9,864 nt of DNA. Origin: an uncultured bacterium. Its GTDB lineage: Bacteria; Verrucomicrobiota; Kiritimatiellia; CAIKKV01; CAITUY01. The notes under the pieces were generated by a model. That model worked only from the letters and a program-made list of their open reading frames with translations. It searched no databases and had not been told where the DNA came from. Where the stretch lies: NCBI GenBank assembly GCA_903934155.1, contig CAIZMS010000157.1, forward strand, positions 1 through 9,864. The letters are read 5' to 3'. The translations under genes and the position numbers were made by a program. This document shows, in pieces, positions 6,521-9,864 of the stretch (within the stretch, counting starts at the first letter, position 1; the number at the start of each line of letters is the position of its first letter).

Positions 6521-7349
6521 AGAGCGATCGGATTCGAAGGGCGTCTTTGAGCGCGGAGTCAATGTCCCCCTCGGTAAATCGATCCGTAAGCTTCCTTACC
6601 AATTTGCCCTGTGCGTTATAAATCCAGAACTGGGGGAGCCCTCTGATGCTCAACGCCGACAAGATGGGCGCGTTGAAATCCTGAACAACCACTTTTAGAA
6701 GCACGATGCGATTCGTCTTTTTGGAGGCAAGCGCCTGGACATAATTCCCCTCCCTCACACTGGTCAGCGAGCGGGGATGATGAAACTGCACAACATTGAT
6801 GAGCCCTCGTTTCAGCGCGGCATCAATATTGATCACCTCGCCCCGGCTGATCACGACGGACTGATCTTCTTCTATTTCCCGCCATTTCCCGGACCGTTGC
6901 CACTCCCTGGGTTTGGGCGCCTCTTCCAAATCGATGGGAGGGGGCGTCGGGCTGCTCTCACTGGCCTCCGCCGGCGGGGCCACTTCCTCGTCCCGACCCG
7001 GTTTTGTTTTGCCCTGCATGGACTTGAGAAAAACCACAGGCTCACTCAGAATCTGCCCGTTTTTCTTAAGCCGCAGGGTATTCTGGTCAAACTGGATGAA
7101 ATCCACAGACTCATACTGCTTCATGGAAAATTTCATCGAAACCCTGACCGGGGAGTCCGGAACAATACTTTTGATATCCAGGGGGTAACCAAAATAGGTC
7201 GCGCCATCATTCACGGCAAACGAAAACTTTCGTCCGGAAAAACCAGTCAAGCGGCCTTGAATAACCTGTCCATCATGAAGCGTCAGGGTGTCGGCCCCGG
7301 CAAACGACACCATCAGCATGAAAAAGAGAAAACCGGTGGCCCGATTCAT
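6519..7349 (-). CDS. Secreted protein with a cysteine-free thioredoxin-like C-terminal domain
   Basis: From the ATG at 7349 the protein has 276 residues. Residues 1-19 look like a cleavable signal peptide (MNRATGFLFFMLMVSFAGA, then D20), so it is probably exported. Residues 20-65 (TLTLHDGQVIQGRLTGFSGR, later FGYPLDIKSIVPD) resemble a small beta-barrel of the LHDG..I.G type. A Pro/Glu-rich linker spans about 113-150. Residues 165-272 look like a thioredoxin fold: NVVQFHHP (185-192) sits where the active-site strand and CxxC would be, IVLLKVVVQDFN (215-226) is the next strand, and IRGLPQFWIYNAQGKLV (235-251) carries the cis-Pro loop. The mature chain has no cysteine, so it cannot be a redox enzyme. 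Three earlier in-frame ATGs exist (7370, 7361, 7352); a GAGG six bases before 7349 favours this one. The gene begins 11 bases after the guaA stop. No specific function can be assigned. Confidence 0.8.
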   Translation of the reverse strand: MNRATGFLFFMLMVSFAGADTLTLHDGQVIQGRLTGFSGRKFSFAVNDGATYFGYPLDIKSIVPDSPVRVSMKFSMKQYESVDFIQFDQNTLRLKKNGQILSEPVVFLKSMQGKTKPGRDEEVAPPAEASESSPTPPPIDLEEAPKPREWQRSGKWREIEEDQSVVISRGEVINIDAALKRGLINVVQFHHPRSLTSVREGNYVQALASKKTNRIVLLKVVVQDFNAPILSALSIRGLPQFWIYNAQGKLVRKLTDRFTEGDIDSALKDALRIRSL

Positions 7350-7353
7350 CATA

Positions 7354-7360
7354 CACCTCA
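7354..7360 (-). promoter_or_regulatory. Ribosome binding site selecting the start of the secreted protein
   Basis: On the minus strand this reads TGAGGTG, directly after the guaA stop. The GAGG core is 6 bases from the ATG at 7349 but only 3 from the ATG at 7352, and the earlier ATGs at 7361 and 7370 lie upstream of it or overlap it. The 7349 start also gives a clean signal peptide beginning MNR. Confidence 0.55.
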
Positions 7361-8905
7361 TTATTCCCATTCAATGGTGGCGGGCGGTTTTGAACTAATA
7401 TCGTAAACTACACGATTGATTCCCGAAACTTCATTGATGATCCGGCTCGACATCCTGGCCAGGGTGTCGTACGCAACCCGCGACCAGTCCGCCGTCATCC
7501 CGTCCTGACTCTCCACAATTCGGATCGCGGCAACATTTTCATAAGTCCGGCTGTCGCCCATGACTCCCACCGTTTGAATGGGTAGTAATACGGCGAAAGA
7601 TTGCCAGATCTTCGAATACATGGGGTCTTTCAGCATTTCCTCTTGAACCCGGATATCCGCCTTCTGCAACAGGGCCACGCGCTCCGCCGTCACTTCGCCG
7701 AGAATTCTGACAGCCAGGCCGGGGCCCGGAAACGGCTGACGATTGACCAGGTAATCCGGCAATCCCAGTTCCCGTCCCAGTAGACGGACCTCATCCTTAA
7801 AGAGCTCGCGCACCGGCTCAATCAGCTTGAACTTGAGATCCGCCGGCAACCCTCCCACATTATGGTGACTTTTAATGGTGACGGAGGGCCCCCCGATTGG
7901 CGACGCACTCTCAATGACATCCGGATACAAGGTCCCCTGCGCCAAGTAATCGACCCGGCCGAATTTCCGAGCTTCCTCCGAGAACACATCAATAAAGGTT
8001 TTTCCGATGGCCTTGCGCTTCAGCTCGGGCTCCACCACGCCCTTGAGCGCCGACAGGAATTGATCCTGGGCATGCGCCACATGCAGGTCTACACCAAAGG
8101 CCTTTCCGAACAATTCCTCAACCTGTTTTGCCTCACCGGCCCGGCACAGGCCGTTGTCGACAAAGACGCAATGCAATTGCTTGCCGATGGCGCGATACAG
8201 CAGGGCCGCCACCACCGAGGAGTCCACCCCGCCGCTCAGGCCGCACAGGACATGGCCCTCGCCCACCTTCTCGCGAATCGCCACCACGCTCTCTTTGATG
8301 AATTGGGCCATCTCCCAATCCGGCCGGCATTTACAGACATCAAACAGGAACCGGGACAAGATCGTGGTTCCCTGAGGGGTATGAACAACCTCGGGATGGA
8401 ATTGCAACCCGTAGATGCGGCGGGCTGGATTGCCCATGGCCGCCACGGGACAGGTTTCCGTGCGGGCCATGACAGAGAATCCCTCCGGCATCCGCTCCAC
8501 CTGGTCGCCATGGCTCATCCAGACATCCAACTCCGAGGGCATGTCGCGAAACAACGGGGACGGCTCCACCACTGACACCCGGGCGCTTCCATATTCACGC
8601 TCACGCCCCGGCTTGACGGCACCATTCAGCAATTTGGCGGTCATCTGCTGTCCATAGCAGATGCCCAGCACCGGAACCCCAAGGTCATAAATGGCCGGAT
8701 CACACAAGGGCGACCCCTTGTCCAGAACACTGGCCGGACCGCCCGACAGGATGATGCCCGCCGGTTTTCGCGCCGCCAATTCAGCCGCCGTGGTATTGAA
8801 TTTCAGGAGCTCCGAATACACCCGCTGCTCGCGAACCCGTCTCGCGATCAGCTGGCTGTACTGGGAACCAAAATCGAGAATCGCTATCCAATTATGACCC
8901 TGCAT
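7361..8905 (-). CDS. guaA: GMP synthase (glutamine-hydrolysing)
   Basis: The enzyme converts XMP to GMP using ATP and the ammonia of glutamine. The 514-residue length is typical of the fused bacterial form. The N-terminal class I glutaminase carries ILDFGSQYSQLIARRVRE (9-26), the oxyanion loop ILSGGPASV (52-60), the nucleophile in GICYGQQ (81-87, C83) and the His/Glu pair in LQFHPEV (167-173, H170 and E172). The ATP pyrophosphatase domain has its P-loop at LSGGVDSSV (223-231) and later AQGTLYPDVIES. The C-terminal dimerisation domain contains RQPFPGPGLAVRILGE and ends in the expected KPPATIEWE. All catalytic residues are present. It starts 5 bases after carA, with AAAGG about 10 bases before the ATG, so the two genes are almost certainly cotranscribed. 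No guaB is in view. Confidence 0.98.
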   Translation of the reverse strand: MQGHNWIAILDFGSQYSQLIARRVREQRVYSELLKFNTTAAELAARKPAGIILSGGPASVLDKGSPLCDPAIYDLGVPVLGICYGQQMTAKLLNGAVKPGREREYGSARVSVVEPSPLFRDMPSELDVWMSHGDQVERMPEGFSVMARTETCPVAAMGNPARRIYGLQFHPEVVHTPQGTTILSRFLFDVCKCRPDWEMAQFIKESVVAIREKVGEGHVLCGLSGGVDSSVVAALLYRAIGKQLHCVFVDNGLCRAGEAKQVEELFGKAFGVDLHVAHAQDQFLSALKGVVEPELKRKAIGKTFIDVFSEEARKFGRVDYLAQGTLYPDVIESASPIGGPSVTIKSHHNVGGLPADLKFKLIEPVRELFKDEVRLLGRELGLPDYLVNRQPFPGPGLAVRILGEVTAERVALLQKADIRVQEEMLKDPMYSKIWQSFAVLLPIQTVGVMGDSRTYENVAAIRIVESQDGMTADWSRVAYDTLARMSSRIINEVSGINRVVYDISSKPPATIEWE

Positions 8906-8910
8906 AAATC

Positions 8911-9864
8911 TTACGCCTTTCGAATCAGTTCCCGGAATTGGGCAAACAGGTAATAGGGATCATGAGGCCCCGGCGACGACTCCGGATGATACTGGACACT
9001 GAACATCGGTTCCTTCCGATGCGCGAGGCCTTCAACGGTCTGATCATTGAGATTGAGATGCGTGACCTCGACGGCTCCCGAATCCAGGGAGGCAGGATCC
9101 ACTGCGAAATTATGGTTCTGCGACGTGATCTCCACCGCGCCGGTTCTCAAATTCTTAACCGGATGATTGCATCCATGATGCCCGAACTTCAGCCGATAGG
9201 TTTTGCCGCCGCAGGCCAGTCCCAAAATCTGATGCCCCAGACAAATCCCCATCATTGGCACCTTCCCCAATAAGGAACGGGCCGCCTCAATGGCATAGGT
9301 TACCGCCGCAGGATCCGCCGGACCATTGGACAGGAAAACTCCATCGGGCTTCAATTTCAGTACTTCGGCGGCGGGGGTCTGGGCTGGCACCACCGTCACA
9401 TCCATTCCCGTCCGGCGCAGACACCGCAGGATGTTCCACTTGATACCGAAATCGTAGGCCACAACCTTCAGGTCGGCTTTGGGAAGGGACTCGGCAATGC
9501 CCCAGGACTGGGTCAGCGTACCCTCGGGATCCCAGGAATAGGGCGTCTTGCAGGACACTTTCGCGGCATAATCCTGACCGTCAAGCCCGCACCAGTCGCG
9601 AGCCTTTTGCACCGCCTCGGCCTCCCCCACCTGCCCCGTCACACTCATAAAACCGCGCTGGGTTCCTTCCGTCCGGAGTCGCGCCGTTAGAGAACGGGTA
9701 TCCACCCCTGCAATCGCTGGAATAGCCCATTTCACGAGATACTCCGTCAGGGAACCGTCCGCACGCCAGTTGCTCGGGGTATTCATCTCATGGAGAATAA
9801 AGCCGCTGGCAAAAAGCCGGAGACTTTCCATATCGGCCTGATTCATGCCGGTATTGCCGATTTC
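8911..9864 (-). CDS. carA: Carbamoyl phosphate synthase small (glutaminase) subunit; 5' end cut by window edge
   Basis: The minus-strand frame is open from the right edge to the TAA at 8911-8913, giving 317 codons; the family is about 360-385 residues, so roughly 50-65 N-terminal residues are missing. The visible start EIGNTGMNQADMES matches the PxIGNxGxNxxDxES segment of CarA. The ATG at 9846 is therefore an internal Met, not the start. CarA hydrolyses glutamine and channels ammonia to CarB for carbamoyl phosphate, which feeds pyrimidines and arginine. Visible motifs are IAGVDTRSLTARLR, YDFGIKWNILR, FLSNGPADP, the nucleophile loop MGICLGHQILGLA (the Cys is visible residue 208), FGHHGCNHPV, and SVQYHPESSPGPHD with the catalytic His and Glu. 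carB is not downstream; guaA follows after 5 bases. Confidence 0.97.
   Translation of the reverse strand, partial: EIGNTGMNQADMESLRLFASGFILHEMNTPSNWRADGSLTEYLVKWAIPAIAGVDTRSLTARLRTEGTQRGFMSVTGQVGEAEAVQKARDWCGLDGQDYAAKVSCKTPYSWDPEGTLTQSWGIAESLPKADLKVVAYDFGIKWNILRCLRRTGMDVTVVPAQTPAAEVLKLKPDGVFLSNGPADPAAVTYAIEAARSLLGKVPMMGICLGHQILGLACGGKTYRLKFGHHGCNHPVKNLRTGAVEITSQNHNFAVDPASLDSGAVEVTHLNLNDQTVEGLAHRKEPMFSVQYHPESSPGPHDPYYLFAQFRELIRKA

Noticed and set aside
6051..6698. Plus-strand open frame of 215 codons spanning the 129-base gap
   Set aside because: It overlaps two minus-strand genes with better evidence, and its composition looks like antisense reading; no ribosome site or domain supports it.
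7862..8575. Plus-strand open frame of 237 codons
   Set aside because: It lies antisense to the strongly conserved middle of guaA and has no recognisable motif.
8911..9846. ATG at 9846 as the start of carA
   Set aside because: The upstream frame is open to the window edge and encodes the conserved IGNTG segment of CarA, so this Met is internal.

Overview
All ten genes in this window lie on the minus strand, so transcription runs from the right edge to the left. The DNA is moderately GC-rich, spacing is tight, and no tRNA, rRNA, CRISPR array or mobile element is visible. No stretch over 300 bases lacks a gene; the longest gap is about 129 bases (6390-6518). The gene content is bacterial: a type II secretion/type IV pilus ATPase and platform pair, a split glycine decarboxylase (GcvPA type), and a protein made only of helicase-associated (HA) repeats plus an unknown domain. 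I would guess a Gram-negative lineage of the PVC type (Verrucomicrobiota/Kiritimatiellota/Planctomycetota). That is a low-confidence inference, not something the sequence proves.

Right block (6519-9864): the 3' part of carA (carbamoyl phosphate synthase small subunit), then guaA (GMP synthase) 5 bases later, then a secreted, cysteine-free protein whose C-terminal half resembles thioredoxin without its CxxC. The two amidotransferases feed pyrimidine/arginine and guanine nucleotide synthesis and probably share a transcript. The secreted protein may be carried on the end of it.

Middle block (2317-6389): after the 129-base gap comes a protein with two HA repeats and an unassigned C-terminal domain, then a small two-helix membrane protein, then a GspE/PilB-family ATPase with an MshEN-like N-terminus and a GspF/PilC-family inner-membrane platform protein. 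No pilin or pseudopilin gene lies beside this pair.

Left block (1-2264): gcvT, gcvH and the start of gcvPA, in the order T-H-PA with gaps of 20 and 1 bases. This is a glycine cleavage operon that should continue into gcvPB beyond the left edge.

Most of the window is ordinary housekeeping sequence. The parts least explained by known families are the HA-repeat protein, the degenerate thioredoxin-like secreted protein, and the small membrane protein. I see no convincing new multi-gene system.
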